From positions 5,704,001 through 5,768,000 of the forward strand of contig CM034105.1 in NCBI GenBank assembly GCA_019914945.1: a stretch of DNA of 64,000 nt. The letters run 5' to 3'. Positions within the stretch are counted from its first letter, which is position 1, and every line of letters starts with the position of its first letter. The DNA comes from Typha latifolia (taxonomy: Eukaryota > Streptophyta > Magnoliopsida > Poales > Typhaceae). Below are positions 44,590-55,563 of this stretch, piece by piece. The notes beneath the pieces are model-generated. The model did not search any database, was not told the DNA's origin, and worked only from the letters and a program-made list of their open reading frames with translations. The position numbers and the translations under genes are program-made.

Positions 44590-45377
44590 CTAGGAACTCG
44601 GAGGAAACTGACGATGAAGAATCGTCAACACAGAGTCAAGAACAGTCCCCTGACGAGCTTGCTCAGCTCGTAATTCATTTACTACCAAATGGAGATCCTG
44701 GACTTGAGTACAAAGCTGATCGAAATGGTCCGAGTTCTGAGGTAACTCCCCCTCAGTGGGAGATGAGTCATCAGCAGAGCTATCATCAGAATTGTCGAGG
44801 TGCGATGACCTACCAGCGGCGGAAGAGGATGGTTTGAGAGGAGACGACTGGTCGTGAGCTTGACTCCGCTTAAGAGTTATCCGATCCAATGGTTTCTGCG
44901 AAGTAAGAGAAGGTTCCGAAACATCAACTCGCACCCCACTTTGAGTGCACAGATTTGTAAGAAAAATGCCAAATGGTAATCCCTCACGAGGTGCTTCTTT
45001 CTTTGCAGCTGAGAGAATCGAATCATAGATCACGGCAGCTAAGTCAATAGAGACACCCGATAACATGGCATGAAGAAGGAACGCACGATCGAGTCTAATG
45101 CTGGAATGTCGAGTCTTGGGTGTAACATTGTACAGACAAAAGAGGTGAAGCATGCGAGCCACAGATGTTAGCTTTGCATGCGGCATCATGTTACCTTTCC
45201 AACGTTCCCCTTTGATCAGGACAGTACCAGCATATTCATTGACATCAGAAAGTGGAGCAGACGTTGGATACTGGTACTCACCATCAAGAAGATGAAGTTC
45301 AGCACGAATAACATCAGAATCCAGGTAGATAGATACACCACGAACAGTAGAACGTATTCAGTGATCGAAAATCGTGG
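44590..45377 (-). pseudogene. env-like ORF of CopS copy 1
   Basis: The open frame at 44590-45189 (199 codons) continues upstream in the same frame to near 45358, where a TGA interrupts it (the block Q copy has TGT there). Motifs: STVRGVSIYLDSDVI, KLTSVARMLHLFCLYNVTP, DRAFLLHAMLSGVSIDL and LPFGIFLTNLCTQSGV, the pattern of the plant 'putative transposon protein'/env-like ORF found after pol in some large LTR elements. The C-terminal half is Ser/Asp-rich and ends with a short coiled-coil-like stretch. Its function in retrotransposons is unsettled. The start is truncated by LTR-S. Confidence 0.6.
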
Positions 45378-45926
45378 CCTTTTGCTCATGACTCTCTTTA
45401 TTTCTTTTCTAACCCCTCAAATTTGTGGTACGTGATAGCGACCTGAGATATCTTGAGAAGATATTTTAGAGTGATGATGAGGTGAGCTATTGATGCGAGA
45501 CGGTATAGAAGATAGTTTAACTAGACATTGAGTTGTATCGTTGTTTGTTATATTTGTGCCTTATTGTATCGAATGATGATTTGTATAGTATATATCAGAA
45601 TTTATAGCACTCGTGTATCAGTTGTTTAGTTGTATCTTGATGGTTTGTTGTGGCCTGTGTGGGCCCTGCTAGATTATGTAGTGGTCTATTGTATATTATT
45701 ATGAACTTGGATATTCGTATGTTAACAAGTTTATTTGATTGATAGTATGATGTATTTGGTGATGGATTATGTGATCATGGATAGGTTAACAGGTTTTATT
45801 TGATGATGTCATGATTATATGTGCACAGGAGAGTATCTGTGTGGGACGGGCCCCGCCCGATCTGTCGCGTGCACCGTGCGTGCCGTGTGGGCGCGTGGGC
45901 GTGCCGTGCCAGGCGGGGGCATTACA

Positions 45927-46046
45927 GCAATAAAGCGATCACGCTGGGTGCGCTATCTCGTTAGGAGGCCTAGAGGGTCGAGCTAAAGTGAGAAGGGGAG
46001 AGACCAGTACAAGAAGAACAAACCATCTACGTAGAGAAATGGACAT
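45927..46046 (-). pseudogene. Peptide copy c8, 5' part
   Basis: ATG at 46044-46046 and the signal peptide codons (MSISLRRWFVLLVLVSP) up to the insertion point of S3. A GGA codon of the family is TGA near 45942, so c8 carries a stop close to the insertion as well. Confidence 0.8.
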
Positions 46047-47086
46047 ATTGGTGGTGATGATGTCCTAATGGAGAATGAGAGATGTAGCTAGAAATTGGCT
46101 GGGATCATCGAGTCGGTACTAAGAGTTGTCGTGCTCACGGATACATATATATATGCCATAAGGTTGGAGTATATATAGAAATAATTAGTTAGGTACATAG
46201 GTTGTCGGTCTATGTGTTTAGTATCTATATTTGTACCAACCGTACGCAAACCGTATGGACAAATGGGCTATTCAAAGGCAGCTATGAAATCTATTCATTC
46301 ACTATCAAAAATATGACACCGTATGCACACATGTGATAAAAGCTAGCGTGTTAAGATACTCTTTATGCAAAAATATGCTAATTAAGCGTGTGCGATTGGG
46401 GATAGTAATGTAATTATGCTGCTTGAGTTATGCCGCATATAAGTGTATGACACATCTTATTTTGAGCTAGAAGATGCAAGCCAACGACATCAAAGCGACG
46501 TGCTTCATCTACATTTCCTTATCGTGCCGAGACATCATACTGGATGTGTTTAGCAATCCTACGACGAAAACCATAAAAAAAAGTTTAGAAGAATTTCATA
46601 GTTCTCCTAAACATTAGCATGCCATATTCTTAGAGATACAAAGTGATTTCAGAATCGCACTCAAGTTGCACGTCACGGTTAGTACAGAGACATCCTTGCC
46701 TCCATTTGAGGGATTTCAGAATTTCTCTTTGCACCCGCCTTGTAGTTTTTATATGCGTGACGCGAACGCAATCAAATTGCAAAAATAAATTTGTGATCTG
46801 ATTAAGTTATAATTAATTTTATTTAATCTGTTTGATTTTGGACTACCTTAACTAGCGATAGTTAAGTTATTTAGAAACAAAATATCATTCCATACACTTC
46901 CATTAAATCAATGATTTTGCTACAACAAATACGTGGATGCATCGTACAGTAGAAGTTCTATGTTGACGCAAATTTTTTGTCAGCACTGTGCATGTTTTTG
47001 CATGCCCTCAGTAAGACAAATGACTTGTAGAGACTTGGTACAAACGGACAAATCAATGCATGCATATACAGCGCAATCAGCTTAGA
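46047..47086 (-). repeat. PU promoter of c8 and spacer before c9
   Basis: TATATATA near 46170-46177 (minus) and leader for c8, then a shortened upstream spacer (a deletion near 46285-46310) and the downstream spacer of c9. No further gene. Confidence 0.7.
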
Positions 47087-47392
47087 TCACTCTTTCTTTG
47101 AAAGGCATTCCCGCATGTTGGCTAACAGAGGGGGATATCTGCAATGCTCTCCGACTTCTCGAGGGTGAGGCTTGCCATCCCCCGGTGGGCTATGCGTGCA
47201 ATTCGAGTGGCCAGACGGTGGCACCATCAACTTAGCTAAGCTCTGATGAAACCAGGAGCTCCACCAAGGTTTCGAATAAGGCGATCCCGCTGGTTGCGCC
47301 ATCTCATTTGGCGGCCCAGAGGGCCGAGCTAAAGTGAGAAGGGGAGAGACCAGTACGAGAAGAACAAACCATCCCCGTAGAGAAATGAACAT
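47087..47392 (-). CDS. Small secreted peptide precursor c9, IDA/PIP-like core (intact)
   Basis: 101 residues, ATG at 47392, stop TGA. Signal peptide MFISLRGWFVLLVLVSPLL (residues 1-22), then PWWSSWFHQS, core LAKLMVPPSGHSNCTH (LPKSM in most copies, LAKLM here), DGKPHPREVGEH, and a C-terminal ECLSKKE in which the usual Pro is Leu. It is the most independent of the intact copies, differing from c5 and c10 at about 11 residues. Secretion and peptide signalling are inferred from signal peptide and motif. An expressed transcript would be decisive. Confidence 0.55.
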   Translation of the reverse strand: MFISLRGWFVLLVLVSPLLTLARPSGPPNEMAQPAGSPYSKPWWSSWFHQSLAKLMVPPSGHSNCTHSPPGDGKPHPREVGEHCRYPPLLANMRECLSKKE

Positions 47393-47530
47393 TTTGGTGG
47401 TGATGATATCCTGATGGAGAATGAGAGATGTAGCTAGAAAATGGCCGGGATCACTGGATTGGTACTAAGAGTGGTCGTGGTCACGGATAGATATATATAT
47501 GCCATAAGATTAGGGTATATATAGAAATAA
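47393..47530 (-). promoter_or_regulatory. Core promoter and leader of c9
   Basis: TATATATA at 47516-47523 (minus strand CTATATATACCC), 124-131 bp upstream of the ATG, with the family leader ending ATCACCACCAAA. An extra ATATATATAT run lies at 47491-47500. Confidence 0.6.
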
Positions 47531-48877
47531 TTAGTTAGGTACATAGGTTGTCAGTCTATGTTTTTAGTATCTATATTTGTACCAACCATTCGAAAACTGT
47601 ATGGACAAATGGGAGAGTGAGAAGTTTGAGCCAAATGGGGGAATTATTGTATAGCTACGGAATCGGTAGTAATGTAACTATGTTTACATAATGATAGTAC
47701 TGGCATGCAGGATGATCATAAGCTACCTTGCGGAGTGTGGTTACCTGATTACCTGGTTGGACAAATTCGGCAATCGAACGGTAAGTATCACCTAATGATT
47801 ACAGGATTGGACAATTTAGGATAAAGATTATACATGGTATCGTCCTTCTTCGTCTAGACATACACGAATTAAATTCCGTGAATACCCATGGGTTGGATGA
47901 AATTTCTAAACCGTCCTTATAGTGTAGGACGGGTATTATATATTGCTCAGGAAAAAGGTTAGTCTAATACAAAGTGAAATTAAACGTCATAGGCGTACAC
48001 TCAAAATACCCTTTGGTAAATGAAATTACCCAAATACCCCTTTCTTATTGGTCTACCTGACATACAGTCAACACTTCGACGGGATGGTTTATGTATTAGA
48101 TATAGATATATGCTAAAATGATCCTTCTTTCCTAGAGGTAACTATCTAAATATAAAAACATGACACCGTATTGCTAATTAAGCTTGTGCAATTGGATAGA
48201 AATGTAATTAGGATGCTTGAGTTATGCCGCATATATGTGTATCGCTCATTGTATTTTGAGCTACTGAAGATGCAAGCCAACAATCTGAAAGCGACGTGCT
48301 TCATCTGCATTTCCTTATCATGCCGAGACATCTTATTGGAGGTTTTTAGCAATCCTGCGGGGAAAAGGATGAAATTTTTTTTTGAAGATTTTCAAAGTTC
48401 TCGTAAAAATTAGCATGCCATATTCTTGGAGATGCAAGGTGATTTCAGAATCGCACTCGAGTTGCATGTCACGATTAGTACGGAGACATCCTTGCCTCTA
48501 ATTGAGGGATATCAAAATTTCTCTTTGCACCAGACTTGTAATTTTTATATGCGTGACATGAACGCTATCCAAATGCAAAAATAAATTTGTGATCACATTA
48601 AGTTATAATTAATTTTATTTAATCTCTTCGATTTTGGACTGTCTTAACTAGCGGTAGTTAATTCATTTAGAAGCAAAATATCATTCCATACTCTTCCATC
48701 AAATCAATGATTTTGCTACAACAAATACGTGGACACATTCTATAGTAGAAGTACTACGTCGACGCAAATTTTTTGTCAGCACCGTGCATGTTTTTGCATG
48801 CCCTCAATAAGATAAATGACTTGTAGAGATTTGGTACGCACGCACAAATCAATGCATGCATCTACAGCGCACTCGAC
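47531..48877 (-). repeat. PU spacer between c9 and c10
   Basis: Upstream spacer of c9 and downstream spacer of c10. From about 48045 it is nearly identical to 29195 onward, including a shared deletion after ACACCGTATTGC, so the c10 unit and the c5 unit have a recent common origin. Confidence 0.75.
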
Positions 48878-49189
48878 TTAGATCCCTCTGTTCTTTGATG
48901 GGCATTCCGGCGTGTTGGCTAACAGAGGGGGATATTTGCGATGCTCTCCGGCTTCTCGAGGGTGAGGCTTGCCATCCCCCGGAGGGCTATGCGTGCAATT
49001 AGAGTTGCCAGACGGTGGCACCATCGACTTAGGCAGGCTCTGACGGAACCAGGAGCTCCACCAAGGTTTGGAATAAGGTGATCCCGCTGGGTGCGCCATC
49101 TCGTTAGGCAGCCCAGAGGGCCGAGCTAAAGTGAGAAGGGGAGAGACCAGTACGAGAAGAACGAACCATCCACGTAGAGAAATGGACAT
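48878..49189 (-). CDS. Small secreted peptide precursor c10, IDA/PIP-like core (intact)
   Basis: 103 residues, ATG at 49189. It differs from c5 only at a couple of residues (LPNE for LLNE, THSP for THNP). Signal peptide, PWWSSWFRQS, LPKSMVPPSGNSNCTH and C-terminal CPSKNRGI all present. The altered C-terminus (KNRGI rather than KKE) is shared by c5, c6 and c10 through one local change near the stop. The near identity of c5 and c10 indicates recent duplication or conversion. Confidence 0.55.
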   Translation of the reverse strand: MSISLRGWFVLLVLVSPLLTLARPSGLPNEMAHPAGSPYSKPWWSSWFRQSLPKSMVPPSGNSNCTHSPPGDGKPHPREAGEHRKYPPLLANTPECPSKNRGI

Positions 49190-49320
49190 TTTGGTGGTGA
49201 TGATGTCCTGATGGAGAATGAGAAATGTAGCTAGAATATGGCTGGAATCACCGGGTTAGTATTAAGAGTGCTCACGAATACATATATACACTATAAGGTT
49301 GGAGTATATATAGAAATAAT
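49190..49320 (-). promoter_or_regulatory. Core promoter and leader of c10
   Basis: TATATATA at 49305-49312 (minus), 116-123 bp upstream of the ATG, with the same leader as c5. Confidence 0.6.
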
Positions 49321-49864
49321 TAGTTAGATACATAGGTTATCAGTCTATGTGTTTAGTATCTATATTGTTACCAACCGTACGCAAACCGTATAGACAAATG
49401 GGCTATTCAAATGCAGCTATGAATAGTTATCGGAGACTAAGAAGTTGGAGAGAAATAAAAAGTTAAAATGTAGTTACAAATAGTCATGGGAGAGTGAGAA
49501 GTTTGAGCCAAATGGGGGAATTAATGGATAGCGATGGAATCGGTAGTAATGTAACTATGTTTTGATAATGATAGTGCTGGCATGCAGCATGATCATAAGC
49601 TTCCCTGGGGTTAAACAAAGCACGTACTCAAACATGCTGTGACTGAGTGTGGTTAGCTGATTACCTGGTTGGACAAATTCGACAATCGAACGTCAAGTAT
49701 CACCTAATGATTACCTGATTGGACAATTTAGGATAAAGATTATACATTGTATCGTCCTTCATCGTCTAGACATACGCGAAATAAAATTCTAGGAATACCC
49801 ACGGGTTGGATGAAAATTCTAAACCGTCTTTATAGCGTAGGACGGGTATTATATATTGCTCAGG
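49321..49864 (-). repeat. PU upstream spacer of c10
   Basis: Ordinary upstream spacer ending at TATTGCTCAGG, where LTR-S S4 begins. No gene. Confidence 0.7.
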
Positions 49865-52236
49865 ACGATACAATGTATAAATAAATCTCTATGTCATATC
49901 ATCATCATAACTCTCTTACTCAAATATGACATAAGATGCATGCCGACCATGACCATGCTATGATATTAAAGACAACCATATATGATGCACATATTGATCG
50001 TTCGATAATCTGGTAACCAAATGATAATGAAATCATATGCATTTATCAACATCACAATCATCACCGACACCTCGATATAATATCATCATACTAGACCACT
50101 ATGCACAACCAATACCCAGTACCCAATCTCAACATCATGTCCGAAGGCTCAGAGCATACTCTGCGACCCGCATGAGTATCTCAAATATAATCATACCCCG
50201 CCACCCGCTAGGTATTAACATCCATCCAGACTAGGCACCCACGTAGTTGATAGAAACCTCGTGAGGATAACTCGCCACATATGTCCTAGCGAATGGCATG
50301 TGTCCGATTGTCTATGCGCACAAACTCAACTAAACTCGGACATGGGCCACGAGATATTGCATATCAGCGACCATAATCATCACTCCAGGCACCCCTAATC
50401 CTAGCGCCGGTATCCTCACGCTTCTATGAACTATCATATCAATCACATTTCATGATTTTCTTCTAAATGCCAGATCACATGCATATATCCAGTATGATAA
50501 CGAGTCAATGCATAACAGGAAATTTAGGTGGTAAAGAAGTCAAGAGCAAAATAAAGCAATGCAGTCTCCGACCATATATCTAACACATATATACTCATAC
50601 TAGAAGATCATTTTCATATAAAATCATAACAGTATAATCATCTCTAATCATCTCTATTTATCATCATCATACTCATATCTAAGATCGGCCTAATTCTATG
50701 TATGATAAAAATATGCTCGATTGTAATCATCTCTAGATAAAGTCATATAATCATGCTAGAGGCCAAAACATGCATGTACATAATATATTGTATAACCTAA
50801 TTTGAGAAAGGCATCTATGGGATAAGATTACTCACCGTCTGATCAGAAGACACAAACCACGCATCTCTCACGTCCGTCAGTTAACCGAGTAACACTCATC
50901 GCTAGCAAAGTCCACAGGGTCTCAAATAAGGGGTTCGGGATCTAAAAATATTTAAGTAATATGATATTAGTCATTTATCTAATTAGAATTAATTCAATTA
51001 GAATATAAAAGTTTATTAGGTTTAGAATCACTTCTCTTTATTTTTGATTACATAACTAGATCTATATTATAGATACGATTCAAATACTATAATTATATTA
51101 TTATTATAAAATATTAGTAATAACGTAATGAGAAGAGGTCTATTTTCTTTTATATGAGAGTATTTCTAAATATATAATTATAAAATAAAATAAATTAAAA
51201 TAAAATGCTAAATAACTATAAGTATAGACAAGGTCTAATTATAAGTATAGACGGGTGGGGCCCGTCACGCACTATCTTGATTAATTAGGGTCAATGCAGT
51301 TTTTTAATCGATAAAATAATAAATAAATAACTAAATAAGCTTAGTATTTTATTTGTTGCAGAATAATCATAAAATTAATAGAAATACTTAAAATATATAT
51401 ATGATGAAGGTATTAGAATATAAATCTAATAATTATAATTTACAAATCTATCTATTAAATTAATAGATATATAAATAAATAAATAAATATAAGTATTACC
51501 TATATTTATACCTAATTAATCATTAATTATAAAAATTAGCATTAATAAAATTATATTGAAGAATATATAATATTATTAAAATAGTTAATGTATAAATACT
51601 CTATTTGCATTAATTAAGGAGAAAATACCTAAATAAATAACATAAATAAAATAATTAATTAATAAATAAATTAACTCTACCATCAATGCTGGGCTCGGCC
51701 CAGCACTGTGCAGAAAGGAGGAGGAGCTGAGGAAGAAGGAGAAAAAGAAACAAAGAAACAAAGAAGAAGAATAAGAAGAGGAGGAGAAGAGGAAGAGAAG
51801 AAAGAGAGGTGAGGGAGGAGGTAGCGGACCCGGGCCGGCGGGCAAGTCACCGGTTGTTGCTGGCTAGCCAGCGGCTGGCCTCTCGCCGGCAGCTCGGCTC
51901 TGGCAAACTCGAGCTCTGGCAAGAGAGAGAGAGAGAAAGAGAGAGAGGAAGCGCTTCTAACCAGCGGCGGCGGCTTCGGGAAGGTGGCGACGGGCCGACG
52001 TCGGCAATGAGGAGACGAGAGTGGAGAGAGATTGGAGTGAGAGAGACCGAGAGAGAGATAGATAGAGAGAGAGAGAAGGCGGTGGGGGGGTCTTGGCGGT
52101 GGCTGCGACGGCGCTAGGGCCCGCCGTGGCCAGCTGGCCGCAACCGGTTGGCTGCGATGATGCGAGGGGGTGCGTGGCACCCCCTCCCCATGCTGCCCCA
52201 CTACATGTGCGCAAGGCCGGCCACGTCGTGCCAATG
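49865..52236 (-). repeat. LTR-S copy S4 (minus), partner of S1
   Basis: As S1 but extending about 200 bp further at the left. Nearly identical to S1 from 50074 (offset 17407 bp) to the same truncated right end (CCAATGCAAAGATTTAC). Hairpin at 51685-51706, GA runs near 51920-51948. Confidence 0.8.
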
Positions 52237-53224
52237 CAAAGATTTACAAAAGGTTAGTCTAATACAAATTGAAATTAAACGTCATAGGCGTACAATCAAA
52301 ATACCCTTTGGTAAATGAAATTACCCAAATACCCCTTTCTTATTGGTCTACCTGAGATACGGTCAACACTTCGACGGGATGGTATATGTATGAGATATGT
52401 ATATGCTAAAATGATCCTTCTTTCCTAGACGTAACTATGTATATATAAAAGTATGACACCGTATGCATACATGGGATAAAAGCTAGCGTGTTAAGATACT
52501 CTTTATGCAAAAATATGCTAATTAAGTGTGTGCGATTGGGAATAGTAATGTAATTACGATGCTTGAGTTATGCCGCATATATGTGTATCGCTCGCTCATC
52601 GTATTTTGAGTTAGTGAAGATGCAAGCCAACGACATCAAAGCGACATGCTTCATCTACATTTCGTTATCATGCCGAGACATCTTACTGGAGTTTTTTAGC
52701 AATCCTACGGGGAAAGCATGAAACTTTTTTTAGAAGAATTACATAGTTCTCCTAAAACTTAGCATACCATATTCTTGGAGATGCAAAGTGATTTCAGAAT
52801 CGCACTCGAGTTGGATGTCACGATTAGTACCGAGACATCCTTGCCTCCAATTGAGGGATATCAAAATTTCTCTTTGCACCCGCCTTGTAATTTTTATATG
52901 TGTGACACGAATGCTATCCAAATGGAAAAATAAATTTGGGATCAGATTAAGTTATAATTAATTTTATTTAATCTCTTCAATTTTGGACTGCCTTAACTGG
53001 CAGTAGTTAAGTTATTTAGAACCAAAATATCATTCCATACTCTTCCATTAAATCAATGATTTTGCTACAACACGTATGCATCGTATAGTAGAAGTACTCA
53101 ATCGACGCAAATTTTTTGTCTGCACCGTGCATGTTTTTGCATGCCTTAGTAAGACAAATGACTTGTAGAGACTTAGTACTCACGCACAAATCAATGCATG
53201 CTTCTATAGGGTACTCAACTTAGA
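52237..53224 (-). repeat. PU spacer, block Q
   Basis: Partner of 34819-35806, nearly identical. No gene. Confidence 0.7.
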
Positions 53225-53530
53225 TCACTCTTTCTTTTAAGGGCATTCCGAAATGTTGGCTAATAGAGGGGGATATCTGCGGTGCTCTCCGGCTTCACGA
53301 GGGTGAGGCTTGCCATCACCCGGTGGGCTGTTGGTGCAATTCGAGTGGCCGACAGTTTGCACCATCGACTTAGGCAAGCTCTAACGGCACCAGAAGCTCC
53401 ACCAAGGTTTGGAATAAGGCAATCCCGCTAGGTGCGCCATCTCGTTAGGCGGCCCAGACGACCGAGCTAAAGTGAGAAGGGGAGAGACTAGTAAGAGAAG
53501 AACAAACCATCCACGTAGAGAAATAGACAT
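53225..53530 (-). pseudogene. Peptide copy c11, premature stop
   Basis: ATG at 53530; signal peptide MSISLRGWFVLLLLVSPLL intact. The Gln codon after WWSFWCR is TAG. The core is altered to SMVQTVGHSNCTN through small indels around the CAGAC site that restore frame. An early TAA (53237-53239) replaces a Ser codon. It is the only remaining copy of the c7/c11 locus, since block P lost it by deletion. Confidence 0.8.
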
Positions 53531-55072
53531 TTTGGTGGTGATGATGTCCTGATGGAGAATGAGAAATATAGCTAGAAAATGGCCAAGATCACCGGGTCGG
53601 TACTAAGAGTGGTCGTACTCACAGATACATATATATATGCCATAAGGTTGGGGTATATATAGAAAAAATTAGTTAGTATATAGGTTGTCAGTCTATGTGT
53701 TTAGTATCTATATTTGTACCAACGAAACGCAAACCGTATGGACAAATGGGCTATTCAATGGCTGCTATGAATATTTATGGGAGACTAAGAAGTTGGAAAA
53801 AAATAAAAAGTTAAAATTTAGTTACTAATAGTTTTGGGAGAGTAAGAAGTTTGAGCCAAATGGGGTAATTAATGTATAGCTGCGAAATCGGTAGTAATGT
53901 AACAATGTTTACATAATGATAGTGCTGGCATGTAGCATGATCATAAGCTTCCATGCGGGTAAACAAAGCGCATACTCAAATATGCTGTGACTGAGTGTGG
54001 TTACCTGATTACCTGGTTGGACAAATTCGGCAATCGAACGTTATCTCCTAATGATTACCTGATTGGACAATTTAGGATAAAGATTATACATGGTATCGTC
54101 CTTCACCATCTAGACATACGCAAAATAAAATTATGAGAATACCCTTGTGTTGGATGAAATTTCTAAACCGTCCTTATAATGTAGGACGGGTATTATATAT
54201 TGCTCGGGAAAAAGGTTCGTCTAATACAAAGTGAAATTAAATGTCATAGACGTACACTCAAAATACCCTTTGGTAAATGAAATTACCTAAATACCCCCTT
54301 CTTATTCGTCTACCTAACATACCGTCAACAGTTCGACGGGATGGTTTATGTTTGAGATATGTATATGCTAAAATGATCCTTCTTTCCTAGACGTAACTAT
54401 GTAACTACAAAAAACATGATACCGTATGCATACATGTGATAAAAGCTAGCGTGTTAAGATACTCTTTATGCAAAAATATGCTAATTAAGTGTGTGCGATT
54501 GGGGATAGTAATGTAATTTTTATGCTAGTGAAGATGGAAGTCAACGACATCAAAGAGACGTGCTTCATCTGCATTTCCTTATCATGTCGAGACATCTTAC
54601 TATAGGTTTTTAGCAATCCTACGGGGAGAAGCATGAAAAAAATTTTAGAAGAATTTCATAGTTCTCCTAAAAATTAGCATGCCATATTCTTGGAGATACA
54701 AAGTGATTTCAGAATCGCACTGGAGTTGCATGTCAAGATTAGTACCGAGACATCCTTGCCTCCAATTAAGGGATATCAAAATTTCTCTTTGCACCCGGCT
54801 TGTAGTTTTTATATGCGTGACGCGAACACTATCAAAATGCAAAAATAAATTTGTTATCAGATTAAGTTATAATTAATTTTTTCTAATATTTTCGATTTTG
54901 GACTGCCTTAACTAGTGGCAGATTAATCTTTTCGATTTTGGAATGCCTACAACAAATACGTGGACGCATCGTACAGTAGAAGCACTAGGTCGACGCAAAT
55001 TTTTTATGAACACCGTTTATGTTTTTGCATGCCCTCGGTAAGACAAATGACTTGTAGAGACTTGGTATGCAC
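53531..55072 (-). repeat. PU promoter of c11 and spacer up to S5
   Basis: Leader and TATATATA (near 53652-53659) of c11, then upstream spacer as at 35916-37365. No gene. Confidence 0.7.
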
Positions 55073-55328
55073 TGTAACAACCCAACCTGTGGCCGTCCAT
55101 AGTGTGGCCGGCCTCGTGCCCATGCAGTGGGGCAGCATGGGGAGGGGGTGCCACACACCCCCAGCGTCGCCACAGCCACCGCCAAGAACCCCCCCATCGC
55201 CTTCTCTCTCTCTCTTTAAATCTCTCTCGCTCTCTCTCCCACTCCACTCTCTCTCCACTCTCTTCTCCTCGTTGTCGACGTCGACCCGCCGCCACCTTCC
55301 CCAAGCCACCACCGCCGGTGAGAAGCTC

Positions 55329-55370
<42 letters not shown>

Positions 55371-55527
55371 GCCCGAGCTCGGGCTCGTTAGAGCCGAGCC
55401 GCCGATGAGGGGCCGGCCGCTGGCTGTCCAACAGCGACCGGTAACCTCCCTGCCGGCTCGAGTCCGCAACCTCCTCCCTCACCTTCTCTCTTTCTTCTCT
55501 TCTTCTTCTTCTTCTTCTTCTTCTTCT

Positions 55528-55563
<36 letters not shown>

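Larger units (their letters stand above)
43243..45377 (-). mobile_element. CopS element copy 1 (SIRE-like), 3' part only
   Basis: Minus-oriented: 3' LTR at 43243-44190, polypurine tract (44191-44202, minus strand CAAAGGGGGAGAT), a further PPT-like run at 44561-44570, and an env-like reading frame to 45377. Gag and pol are absent. CAAAGGGGGAGATTGTTAGG at the LTR junction is the style of plant SIRE/Maximus copia elements (established knowledge of the family); assignment is from that and the env-like ORF. Confidence 0.65.
40745..45926 (+). mobile_element. LTR-S copy S3, inserted in peptide gene c8 and itself hit by CopS
   Basis: TGTAACAACC at 40745 to GGGGGCATTACA at 45926, flanked by perfect GCAAT duplications. 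CopS sequence (43243-45377) interrupts it; removing that leaves about 3.0 kb. S3, S1, S4 and S6 form one subfamily (sharing a GCGGGTGGCGGGGTATG minisatellite variant); S2 and S5 form another. It has the hairpin at 41315-41339 and a long CT run at 40941-40989. Compared with S2, about 127 bp of LTR-S are missing where CopS sits, so that insertion was not clean. Confidence 0.85.
32667..46300. repeat. Segmental duplication block P
   Basis: Colinear with block Q (50074-64000) at offsets of 17407 bp (S1/S4), 17707 (S2/S5 start) and 17702 (S3/S6 start). Shared features: S1/S4, c7/c11, S2/S5, c8/c12, S3/S6 and the first CopS insertion. Block-specific features: a 306-bp deletion and a 17-bp duplication in P. 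Confidence 0.9.
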
